This document shows, one piece after another, positions 3,832 through 10,131 of a stretch of DNA of 10,131 bases. The DNA comes from Colimorpha sp045598945. GTDB lineage: Bacteria > Bacteroidota > Bacteroidia > Bacteroidales > P3. The position numbers and the translations under genes were made by a program. The DNA is taken from the NCBI GenBank assembly GCA_045598945.1, contig JAZRVD010000081.1:1-10131 (forward strand), read 5' to 3'. Numbering within the stretch: the stretch's first letter is position 1; every line of letters starts with the position of its first letter. The notes under the pieces were generated by a model. That model did no database searches. It had not been told where the DNA came from and saw only the letters and a program-made list of their open reading frames with translations.

Positions 3832-6800
3832 ATGTCAACTTTTTCTAATCTTTTATTGAAACTTTTTGGCAACAAGGCTCAGCGCGACCTCAAAGAGGTG
3901 CAGCCTTTTTTGGATGCCACACTCAGTGTTTATCCTTCTATTCAAGCTCTCGACAACGACCAGCTGCGCGCCAAGACTGTCGAATTCAAGCAGCGTATAG
4001 CCTCCAAGATAGAAGAGGAGGAGAAGGAGCTTGCAGAGCTCCGTCTGCGTATTGAACAGGAGTATGACATGCCTGTCGATGAGAAGGAGAGCATATACAA
4101 GCGTATTGATGTGTTGGAAAAAGAGAGCTACGAAAAGACTCAAGATGTTCTCAACGAAATTCTCCCAGAGGCGTTTAGCGTTGTCAAGGAGACTGCGCGC
4201 CGTTTTGCTGAAAACGACGAGGTGGTGGTTACTGCCACTCAGCACGACCGCGACCTTAGCGCTACGCGCGAGAGTGTGCGTGTCGATGGCGACAAGGCGT
4301 TTTTCAGCACAAGCTGGATGGCCGGCGGCAATATGATAAAGTGGGACATGGTGCATTACGATGTCCAGTTGATTGGCGGCGCCGTGCTGCATAGCGGTAA
4401 GATTGCTGAGATGGCAACGGGCGAAGGCAAGACTCTGGTGGCTACGTTGCCGGTCTACCTCAACGCTTTGCCTGGCAAGGGCGTGCATGTGGTTACTGTC
4501 AACGACTATCTCGCAAAGCGCGACTCTGAGTGGATGGGCATGCTCTTCGAGTTCCATGGCTTGAAGGTGGACTGTATCGACAAGCACGAGCCACACAGCG
4601 AGGGGCGCAAGGCCGCCTATCGTGCCGACATCACCTACGGTACTAATAATGAGTTCGGCTTCGACTATTTGCGCGACAATATGAGCCGCAGCCCTGAAGA
4701 GCTTGTGCAGCGCAGCCACAACTACGCTATCGTCGACGAGGTCGACTCGGTGCTTATCGACGATGCACGTACTCCTCTTATCATCAGCGGCCCTACTGGC
4801 AAGGACGACGACGAACAGGAGTTCTATCGCTTCAAGCCGATTATCGAAAAACTATATAACGCTCAGCGTAATCTCTGCACCACTATTCTTGCCGATGCCA
4901 AGAAAGGCCTTGCCACCAATCCTGACCCCAAGCCGGAAGAGGAGCCCGCCAAGCTTCTTTTGCGCGCCTATCGCGGTCTGCCTAAAAACAAGGCTCTTAT
5001 CAAGTTTCTTAGCGAGACGGGTGTCAAGACTGTTTTGCAACGCACCGAAAACTTCTACATGCAGGAGCAGAACAAGCACATGCACATCATCGACGATGGC
5101 CTGTATTTCGTTATCGATGAGAAAAACCGCCAGGTTGAACTGACCGACAAGGGTATGGACTTCTTGGCAGACCTTGGCGAGGACCGCAAGTTCTATCAGT
5201 TGCCTGACGTAGGCAGCGAGATTGCCGAGGTGGAGCACAGCGACCTCTCCGATGAGGAAAAAGCATCTAAGAAAGAACAGATATACAACGACTTCGCTAT
5301 CCAGAGCGACCGCGTGCATACTGTCGATCAGCTGCTTAAGGCTTACACTCTTTTTGAACGCGATGTTGATTATATCCTTACCGAAGACCGTCAGGTGAAG
5401 ATTGTCGACGAGCAGACGGGTCGTATTATGGAAGGTCGCCGCTGGAGCGACGGTCTGCATCAGGCTGTCGAGGCCAAGGAAAACGCCAAGGTGGAGGCTG
5501 CCACGCAGACATACGCCACCATCACCCTGCAAAACTATTTCCGTATGTATAAGAAGCTTGCAGGTATGACTGGTACTGCCGAGACTGAGGCAAAGGAGTT
5601 TTGGGACATCTACAAACTCGATGTGGTGGTTATCCCTACCAACCGCCCTATTGCTCGCAACGATATGGACGATATGGTGTATAAGACCAAGCGCGAAAAG
5701 TTTGCAGCTGTTATTACCGAGATTGAACGTCTTGTTGCAGAGGGACGCCCCGTGTTGGTGGGTACTACAAGTGTCGAGACCTCCGAACTTCTTAGCAAGA
5801 TGCTCAAGCTGCGTAAGATAGAGCACAATGTGTTGAATGCCAAACTGCACAAGAAGGAGGCCGACATCGTTGCCGAAGCTGGTGTGGCTGGCAAGGTTAC
5901 TATTGCTACCAATATGGCAGGCCGTGGTACCGACATCAAGCTCAAGGGCGGTGTTAAAGAAGCCGGCGGTCTTGCCATCATAGGCACCGAGCGCCACGAA
6001 AGCCGTCGTGTAGACCGTCAGCTGCGTGGTCGTGCCGGTCGTCAGGGCGACCCGGGCAGCTCTCTCTTCTTCGTCTCGCTCGAAGACGACCTTATGCGTC
6101 TCTTTGGCTCCGAGCGTATCGCCAAGGTCATGGACCGTATGGGACTTCAGGAAGGCGAGGTGATACAGCACTCTATGATTACCAAGACCGTGGAGAGGGC
6201 TCAGAAGAAGGTTGAGGAGAACAACTTCGGCATGCGTAAGCGTCTGCTTGAGTATGACGATGTGATGAACAACCAACGTACTGTTATCTACAACAAGCGC
6301 CGCAACGCACTCTATGGCGACCGTCTCTCTATCGATATCAGCAATACGTTCTACGACACTTGCGAAATGATATATGACGATGCTGTGCAAAATCATGACT
6401 TTGAGCAGCTCAAGATGGAGATGATTCGCATCTTCGCTTGCGAGCTCAAGCATGAAGACGGTACCGAGTTTTCGGAACGCGAACTCTTCAATGCCAAGAG
6501 AGACAATGCTGTAAAGCAGCTGTATGATTTGACTTTCAACGCTTTCAAACAGCGTATGCAGCGTCTTGCCACGTTGGCTATGCCGTTTATCACCTATTGC
6601 AAAGAGAAGACCAATTATCTCAACGTCCTTTATCCTATCACTGACGGTAAAAAGACTCTCAATGTGCCTGTCTCTGTCGCCAAGGCATACGAGTCTAAGG
6701 GCAGAGAGATGGAACTGGCTGTAGAAAAATATGTTACGCTCGCTGTTATCGACGACTTGTGGAAAGACCACTTGCGCGAACTCGACGACCTCAAGACCAG

Positions 6801-7164
6801 CGTGCAGAATGCCTCCTACGAGCAGAAAGACCCGTTGCTTATCTATAAATTCGAGTCTTTCGGTCTCTTCGAGAAGATGCTGCTCGAAGTCAACCGTCAG
6901 ATTTCTTCTTTCCTCAGCCGTGCCCAGCTCCCTGTGCGCAACGAGGATGAGATAAAGGAAGCTCGTCGCGAGCAGCCTGCCGACAAAAACCTTCGCACCT
7001 CGCGCGAGGACGCTATGCAACGTGCCGCCAACCAGCGCACTGCACCGCAGCAGAAGCCTCAGCCGGTGCATGTCGAGAAAAAAGTCGGTCGCAACGACCC
7101 ATGTCCTTGCGGCAGTGGCAAGAAGTACAAAAACTGCCACGGTCGTGCAGAAAATGAAATCTAA
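3832..7164 (+). CDS. secA: Preprotein translocase ATPase SecA
   Basis: Motor ATPase that binds SecYEG at the inner membrane and drives secretory proteins through it. It has 1,110 residues, the length usual for Bacteroidetes. The start gives MSTFSNLLLKLFGNKAQRDL, the expected N-terminus. Walker A is MATGEGKT (194-201), Walker B is VDEVDSVLIDDART with DEVD at 302-305, followed by the preprotein-binding region. The second nucleotide-binding domain shows MTGTAETEAKEF (579-590), ATNMAGRGTDIKL (around 692-704) and RQLRGRAGRQGDPGSS (729-744). The scaffold and wing domains follow, then a Q/P-rich linker. The C-terminal SEC-C zinc finger has Cys1091, Cys1093, Cys1102 and His1103, so the SecB- and lipid-binding tail is intact. 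A charged insertion at about 60-105 lies near the N-terminus. It is transcribed alone, between its own promoter and the terminator at 7177-7213. All key residues are present. Confidence 0.98.
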   Translation: MSTFSNLLLKLFGNKAQRDLKEVQPFLDATLSVYPSIQALDNDQLRAKTVEFKQRIASKIEEEEKELAELRLRIEQEYDMPVDEKESIYKRIDVLEKESYEKTQDVLNEILPEAFSVVKETARRFAENDEVVVTATQHDRDLSATRESVRVDGDKAFFSTSWMAGGNMIKWDMVHYDVQLIGGAVLHSGKIAEMATGEGKTLVATLPVYLNALPGKGVHVVTVNDYLAKRDSEWMGMLFEFHGLKVDCIDKHEPHSEGRKAAYRADITYGTNNEFGFDYLRDNMSRSPEELVQRSHNYAIVDEVDSVLIDDARTPLIISGPTGKDDDEQEFYRFKPIIEKLYNAQRNLCTTILADAKKGLATNPDPKPEEEPAKLLLRAYRGLPKNKALIKFLSETGVKTVLQRTENFYMQEQNKHMHIIDDGLYFVIDEKNRQVELTDKGMDFLADLGEDRKFYQLPDVGSEIAEVEHSDLSDEEKASKKEQIYNDFAIQSDRVHTVDQLLKAYTLFERDVDYILTEDRQVKIVDEQTGRIMEGRRWSDGLHQAVEAKENAKVEAATQTYATITLQNYFRMYKKLAGMTGTAETEAKEFWDIYKLDVVVIPTNRPIARNDMDDMVYKTKREKFAAVITEIERLVAEGRPVLVGTTSVETSELLSKMLKLRKIEHNVLNAKLHKKEADIVAEAGVAGKVTIATNMAGRGTDIKLKGGVKEAGGLAIIGTERHESRRVDRQLRGRAGRQGDPGSSLFFVSLEDDLMRLFGSERIAKVMDRMGLQEGEVIQHSMITKTVERAQKKVEENNFGMRKRLLEYDDVMNNQRTVIYNKRRNALYGDRLSIDISNTFYDTCEMIYDDAVQNHDFEQLKMEMIRIFACELKHEDGTEFSERELFNAKRDNAVKQLYDLTFNAFKQRMQRLATLAMPFITYCKEKTNYLNVLYPITDGKKTLNVPVSVAKAYESKGREMELAVEKYVTLAVIDDLWKDHLRELDDLKTSVQNASYEQKDPLLIYKFESFGLFEKMLLEVNRQISSFLSRAQLPVRNEDEIKEARREQPADKNLRTSREDAMQRAANQRTAPQQKPQPVHVEKKVGRNDPCPCGSGKKYKNCHGRAENEI

Positions 7165-7176
7165 TCGAATGATGTT

Positions 7177-7213
7177 AGGGTCTGCTAATAATTAATTGGC
7201 AGACCCTTTTTTT
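7177..7213 (+). terminator. Intrinsic terminator of secA
   Basis: A perfect 9-bp stem, AGGGTCTGC 7177-7185 with GCAGACCCT 7199-7207 and a 13-base AT-rich loop, followed by a T-run to 7213. It lies 12 bases after the secA stop and ends 13 bases before the next gene, so that gene needs its own promoter or read-through. Confidence 0.93.
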
Positions 7214-7226
7214 GAATTAATTAAGT

Positions 7227-7637
7227 ATGTCGTCGCTTTTGTATAATCGAGACTTTACTCCTAATCATATAACATCTCTTCGTAACGATGAGATATTTGT
7301 CTTTGGCAGCAATATCCGTGGCATGCATGGCGGTGGGGCTGCAAGGTATGCCCATGCTCATTTTGGTGCCGAGTGGGGTGTTGGCGAGGGATTGACGGGG
7401 CAATGCTACGCTTTGCCTACAATGGAAGGCGGCGTTGACTATATTGGCGAGAAGGTGCAGAACTTTCTTGCTTGCGCCGCCCAGCATCCAGAGATGACGT
7501 TTCTTGTTACGCCTGTCGCCTGCGGCATTGCTGGTTTCACCCCCCAGCAGATAGCCCCTTTGTTTGTCGAGGCCATCGATATGCAGAATGTCTTGCTCCC
7601 TAAGAAGTTTGTGAGTGTTATAGAGTCCTTGCTGTGA
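7227..7637 (+). CDS. A1S_2505-like phage-associated protein (macrodomain-like pattern), function unknown
   Basis: A 136-residue soluble protein. Key segments: DEIFVFGSNIRGMHGGGAAR (21-40), a Gly-rich loop typical of the family; FGAEWGVGEGLTGQCYALPT (46-65); and VTPVACGIAGFTPQQIAPLF (94-113), followed by NVLLP. This pattern (FGSNxxGxHGxGAA, GxGxGLxGxxYAxPT, CGIAGxxxxxIAPLF) is what I recall for proteins annotated as A1S_2505-family phage non-structural proteins, which resemble macrodomains and so may bind an ADP-ribose-type ligand; that role is inference. They occur both in phages and as lone chromosomal genes. There are no phage genes beside it here. It follows the secA terminator and its last 20 bases overlap the end of the convergent TatD-family gene. 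No clear promoter was found in the 13 bases between terminator and ATG. Confidence 0.75.
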   Translation: MSSLLYNRDFTPNHITSLRNDEIFVFGSNIRGMHGGGAARYAHAHFGAEWGVGEGLTGQCYALPTMEGGVDYIGEKVQNFLACAAQHPEMTFLVTPVACGIAGFTPQQIAPLFVEAIDMQNVLLPKKFVSVIESLL

Positions 7638-8208
7638 GGCTGCGGTATTTAGCCCATATTGCGTCGGATAACTCTTCTATATCGCAATCAATCAGTTGGG
7701 CTGCAGTCTGGTAGATTTGATGTATGTCTGTGTCGCTGTCGTCGGTCTCAAGCAGAAACTCCCCTTTGCCAAGTTTTTTTACACATTCTTGTACTTTGCT
7801 GTTGGTTGTAATGTGTCTTCCTATCGACAGCTCTATGCCCTCCTTGCGTAGCATCTCGGCTTGTGGTATGCCACCGCAAAAGCCGTGCAGTACCCATGGC
7901 AATGCTGGATGCTGGCGTCGTAGGGCTATCAGTTCCGCTTGACATTTCACGCAGTGTATCACTATGGGCTTGTGTAATCTTTCGGCAATCTCTATCTGCT
8001 GCTCAAATGCCTCTGCCTGACGTTCTATAGATGCGCCTCGCAGTCTGTCTATACCGCATTCGCCCACCCATTCTATGCCTTCCCAGCGCTTGTCGTCGAT
8101 TGCCGGCACCATCACCGTCTCTGTGTCCCAAGGGTGTATGCCAAAGCTTCGTGGGGTTACAACGTTAATAGGTGTAACTCGGTGTGTATGGAAATCAAGA
8201 ATAATCAT
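7618..8208 (-). CDS. TatD-family metal-dependent hydrolase
   Basis: Metal-dependent hydrolase of the amidohydrolase-fold TatD family, whose members act as 3'-5' exonucleases or deoxyribonucleases; the exact substrate here is unknown. From the ATG at 8208 it has 196 residues, shorter than the usual 255-265. Metal ligands are all visible: HxH at His7 and His9 (DFHTHR), Glu50 in VGECGIDRL, His85 in VIHCVK, His108 in VLHGFCGG and Asp156 in LLETDDSD. GIHPW (23-27) is also typical. The frame could start at a TTG at 8220, but ATG at 8208 places DFHTH near residue 5 as in the family. It converges on the A1S_2505-like gene with a 20-base overlap and diverges from the small membrane protein gene. The shortness reflects compact loops, not lost catalytic residues. 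Confidence 0.9.
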   Translation of the reverse strand: MIILDFHTHRVTPINVVTPRSFGIHPWDTETVMVPAIDDKRWEGIEWVGECGIDRLRGASIERQAEAFEQQIEIAERLHKPIVIHCVKCQAELIALRRQHPALPWVLHGFCGGIPQAEMLRKEGIELSIGRHITTNSKVQECVKKLGKGEFLLETDDSDTDIHQIYQTAAQLIDCDIEELSDAIWAKYRSLTARTL

Positions 8209-8229
8209 CTTTGTATGCAAAAAATTGTT

Positions 8230-8245
8230 TATTTTTGCAAAAATT
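8230..8245. promoter_or_regulatory. Back-to-back -7 elements between the TatD gene and the small membrane protein gene
   Basis: The plus strand reads TATTTTTG (8230-8237), an exact TAnnTTTG, with TTTG at 8210-8213 and a 16-base spacer; it lies 24 bases before the ATG at 8262. Directly adjoining on the minus strand is AATTTTTG (8245-8238), one mismatch from the consensus, pointing toward the TatD-family gene. Together they form the near-palindrome TATTTTTGCAAAAATT. The plus-strand element supports starting the membrane protein at 8262 and not at the TTG at 8211. Confidence 0.45.
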
Positions 8246-8261
8246 CTTAAACATTAGTATT

Positions 8262-8606
8262 ATGAAACGAAAAACTGTAGTAGTTGTTGAAAAAATCCTT
8301 ACCAACTTATCGGTGGTGATGTTATGTATATTTGGTCTATTGGCAGTTTTGGCGGTGTTTGACGGTATCTTTGAATGGGATATGTTGTCAGATGATGGTA
8401 AGATGGCATTAGGTATCTTTTCCGCCCTTCTTTGTATTTTTATTTTTTTGGCTGTTATGATTAGTGCTATTCTCAAAGTTTCACGTATTGCTGACCATAT
8501 AGAGTCTATAGTAGAACAGAGGAAAGAAGATAGCAAGAATATTGCTAAGATAATGGAACAGCTTGCTAAACAAAACAATCAAGATGTAACTAATAGTGAG
8601 CAGTAA
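8262..8606 (+). CDS. Small membrane protein with two transmembrane helices and a coiled-coil tail, unknown
   Basis: Not recognised. The product has 114 residues from the ATG at 8262. A basic N-terminus (MKRKT) precedes a first hydrophobic helix at about 15-36 (LSVVMLCIFGLLAVLAVF). A short loop with acidic residues (EWDMLSDDGK) follows, then a second helix at about 48-73 and a charged, heptad-like tail (about 74-105) ending in a polar NQDVTNSEQ. By the positive-inside rule both ends are likely cytoplasmic. The gene is more AT-rich than its neighbours, which is common for small membrane proteins but could also mean later acquisition. An open frame from TTG at 8211 exists but overlaps the promoter element at 8230-8237. 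It is transcribed alone and ends at the strong terminator at 8623-8667. Confidence 0.75.
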   Translation: MKRKTVVVVEKILTNLSVVMLCIFGLLAVLAVFDGIFEWDMLSDDGKMALGIFSALLCIFIFLAVMISAILKVSRIADHIESIVEQRKEDSKNIAKIMEQLAKQNNQDVTNSEQ

Positions 8607-8622
8607 TCACGTTGCCGTTATT

Positions 8623-8667
8623 ACAAAAAAGGGTAGGCGGCTCATAGAGCCATCTACCCTTTTTTGT
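8623..8667. terminator. Bidirectional intrinsic terminator
   Basis: A perfect 14-bp stem, ACAAAAAAGGGTAG 8623-8636 with CTACCCTTTTTTGT 8654-8667, enclosing a second perfect stem GGCTC 8639-8643 / GAGCC 8647-8651 with loop ATA. The A-run on one side and T-run on the other give a U-tract in both directions, so it serves both the membrane protein gene (plus) and the Kce-like gene (minus). Confidence 0.93.
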
Positions 8668-8681
8668 GTCAATGTGTGTGA

Positions 8682-9512
8682 TTATCGTTTCTTCAGACTT
8701 AGTATCTCGCGAGCCTCGTCGCTGCTTGCCACCTCTCTGCCGAGAAGTTTGGCCATGCGGACCACTTTGTCTACCAGTTCGCCGTTCTCCTTAGCCAGTA
8801 CGCCGCGCTCAAGGTAGAGGTTGTCCTCAAAGCCTACGCGCACGTTGCCGCCCATCACTATTGTAGGGGCAGCCATCGTGAAAGCGTAGCGGCCTATGCC
8901 GGTGCTTGTCCATGTGCTGCCTGCTGGTATGTTGCGCACCATCCAGCACAGGTTGTCGACAGTGGCTGGGGTGCAGCCGGGCACGCCAAGCACAAAGTTG
9001 AACTGCATGGGGTCGCCGGGCACCTGCCCTTTGCGTGCCATATTGAGCACCGTGTCGAGATGTCCCATCTCAAAGCATTCGTATTCGGGCTTTATGCCAC
9101 GCTCTATCATGCGTTTGCCAAAGGCCCGCATTATAGGCATGGTGTTCTCAAACACATCGTCGCCAAAGTTGCAAGTGCCACAGTCGAGGGTCGCCATCTC
9201 TGGCACTGGCGTGGTGTCGGTGCTTTCAAGACGCTCGTCGGGTGTCATGCCTACTGCTCCGCCAGTCGAGGGGATAAGGATAACGTTGGGACACTCTTTC
9301 AAAATGGCCTCGGTGCATTCTTGAAAACGTTCGCGGCTCTGGGTTGGCGTGCCGTCGTCATGTCTCACATGGAGGTGTACGATGGCTGCTCCAGCGTCTA
9401 CGGCGCTCTTGGCCTCGCGCACTATCTCTGCCACGGTGTAGGGGACGGCAGGGTTTTGCTCTTTGGTAACTTCTGCTCCGCAGATTGCGGCGGTGATGAT
9501 GAGTTTTTGCAT
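8682..9512 (-). CDS. kce: BKACE-family enzyme, probably 3-keto-5-aminohexanoate cleavage enzyme
   Basis: Kce condenses 3-keto-5-aminohexanoate with acetyl-CoA to give acetoacetate and 3-aminobutyryl-CoA, a step of lysine fermentation. The protein has 276 residues, starting MQKLIITAAICGAEVTKEQN. Residues expected for the BKACE (DUF849) TIM barrel are present: Glu14, the zinc pair His46 and His48 in HLHVRHDDG, Ser82-Thr83-Gly84-Gly85, the DCGTCNFGDD segment, the PEYECFEMG stretch around 142-150, FVLGVPG (173-179), and Arg225 and Glu229 in RVGFEDNLY, the latter aligned with the third zinc ligand. The end, EAREILSL, is typical. BKACE enzymes act on various beta-keto acids, so the substrate is inferred. 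The usual lysine-pathway partners (kdd, kal, kamDE, CoA transferase) are not in the window; the gene is transcribed alone between a promoter at 9559-9591 and the terminator at 8623-8667. Confidence 0.88.
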   Translation of the reverse strand: MQKLIITAAICGAEVTKEQNPAVPYTVAEIVREAKSAVDAGAAIVHLHVRHDDGTPTQSRERFQECTEAILKECPNVILIPSTGGAVGMTPDERLESTDTTPVPEMATLDCGTCNFGDDVFENTMPIMRAFGKRMIERGIKPEYECFEMGHLDTVLNMARKGQVPGDPMQFNFVLGVPGCTPATVDNLCWMVRNIPAGSTWTSTGIGRYAFTMAAPTIVMGGNVRVGFEDNLYLERGVLAKENGELVDKVVRMAKLLGREVASSDEAREILSLKKR

Positions 9513-9558
9513 ATCGTATGGATTTTTGTATTATTTTTGTTTTGCGAATTGTAAGATG

Positions 9559-9591
9559 CAAAAGTAGCAAAAAAAAATGTATTTTTGCAAA
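9559..9591. promoter_or_regulatory. Interlocked divergent promoters for kce and ruvC
   Basis: On the minus strand TACTTTTG (9566-9559) with TTTG (9591-9588) and a 21-base spacer is a full Bacteroidetes promoter pointing to the Kce-like gene, 46 bases before its ATG. On the plus strand TATTTTTG (9580-9587) is a -7 element for ruvC, 62 bases before its ATG, without a clear -33. The ruvC -7 element lies within the spacer of the kce promoter, so the two polymerases should exclude each other. Confidence 0.5.
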
Positions 9592-9649
9592 AAAATATCA
9601 TATCTCGTGTTTTTGCTTGTGTGGGTGATTGTTATTGTGTTACTTGCCA

Positions 9650-10131
9650 ATGCTTATCCTTGGTGTCGACCCCGGTACCCGTATTATGGGCTATAGTCTC
9701 TTGCAGACCGACCCTGCGCCCTCTCTTGTAGAGATGGATGTCTTGTATCTCAAAGACATCGACGACTACAACGAGCGTGTCCGGTCGTTGTTCTTCTCTA
9801 TGGGCCAGATTATGGATACCTTTCATCCCGACTTCCTATCTATCGAGGCACCCTTTTTTGGCAAGAATGTGCAGTCGATGTTGAAGCTTGGACGTGCTCA
9901 AGGGGTTACTATCGCCGCCGCCATGGCTCGCGACATACCTTTTTGCGAATACGAGCCAGCTTCTATCAAGCAGTATATCACTGGCAATGGCAGAGCCACC
10001 AAGGAGCAGGTCTTGGCTATGCTGCAGGCGCATCTCAATATCGACCTGCAACCGAGCTATCTCGATGCTACCGATGCTCTCGCCGCCGCCTATTGTCATT
10101 ATCTTGTTGCTTCCAATCCTTTGGCGGACAT
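9650..10131 (+). CDS. ruvC: Crossover junction endodeoxyribonuclease RuvC (3' end beyond window)
   Basis: Resolves Holliday junctions made during recombination and replication-fork repair, working with RuvAB. The 160 visible residues start MLILGVDPGTRIMGY and contain the whole catalytic set of the RNase H-like fold: Asp7 in GVDPG, Glu66 in SIEAPFFG, and Asp139 and Asp142 in LDATDALAAAYCH, with His150 after them. The APFFGKNVQSMLKLGRAQGV block is as in other Bacteroidetes. The start is fixed by an in-frame TGA at 9626-9628; ATG at 9650 gives the family N-terminus. The reading frame continues past the right edge, so only the last few dozen residues are missing. It is divergent from the Kce-like gene and probably driven by the -7 element at 9580-9587. 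Nothing is unusual in the visible part. Confidence 0.97.
   Translation, partial: MLILGVDPGTRIMGYSLLQTDPAPSLVEMDVLYLKDIDDYNERVRSLFFSMGQIMDTFHPDFLSIEAPFFGKNVQSMLKLGRAQGVTIAAAMARDIPFCEYEPASIKQYITGNGRATKEQVLAMLQAHLNIDLQPSYLDATDALAAAYCHYLVASNPLAD

Noticed and set aside
3853..4719. A 288-codon open frame on the minus strand, opposite the start of secA
   Set aside because: Antisense shadow of secA; composition and lack of any domain pattern argue against it.
4852..7140. A 762-codon open frame on the minus strand, opposite secA
   Set aside because: It mirrors secA codon structure, has no recognisable motifs, and secA on the other strand has every family residue.
8195..8578. A 127-codon minus-strand open frame opposite the small membrane protein
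   Set aside because: Its hydrophobic and polar stretches mirror the plus-strand gene, which has the promoter and terminator in the right places.
8896..9554. Plus-strand open frames of 142 and 164 codons opposite the Kce-like gene
   Set aside because: They are shadows of a confidently identified enzyme gene and show no domain pattern.

Overview
The window looks like a chromosomal segment from a member of Bacteroidota, most likely Bacteroidales. SecA has the long (about 1,100 residue) Bacteroidetes form and RuvC carries a Bacteroidetes-like APFFGKNVQSMLKLG stretch. There is a DUF4831 lipoprotein, and several genes are preceded by the Bacteroidetes -7 promoter element TAnnTTTG. These assignments come from recognising families in the sequence; no database search was run.

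Layout. Positions 1-382 hold the C-terminal end of an IS4-family transposase whose start lies outside the window, followed by a probable IS end. Positions 383-1717 form a low-coding, accessory-looking stretch. It holds a tandem array of degenerate cassettes: short plus-strand ORFs (two of them recognisably homologous to each other), and, facing the other way, three copies of a conserved box that reads on the minus strand as a Bacteroidetes promoter. Each promoter is followed by two small hairpins, and in two of the three copies a U-tract follows. This is the part of the window I cannot match to anything known. Positions 1718-3673 (minus) are a two-gene unit, a DUF4831 lipoprotein followed by RNase Z. 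RNase Z has no AUG, GUG or UUG start that would keep its first conserved motif. Positions 3832-7164 (plus) are secA, with its own promoter and a strong terminator. A small plus-strand gene of the phage-associated A1S_2505-like family follows (7227-7637), overlapping a convergent TatD-family hydrolase (7618-8208, minus). A small two-helix membrane protein of unknown function (8262-8606, plus) ends at a bidirectional terminator that it shares with a BKACE/Kce-type enzyme (8682-9512, minus). The Kce-like gene is divergent from ruvC, which starts at 9650 and runs off the right edge.

Working together. Most of the genes are independent housekeeping functions: preprotein export (SecA), tRNA 3' processing (RNase Z), Holliday junction resolution (RuvC) and a metal-dependent hydrolase (TatD). 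The Kce-like gene suggests amino-acid (lysine) fermentation, but none of the usual partner genes is in view. Two intergenic regions (8230-8245 and 9559-9591) have facing promoter-like elements packed closely enough that divergent genes may share or compete for them. Three genes (lipoprotein, TatD, membrane protein) have a better ATG start downstream of the longest open frame; the coordinates given here use those.
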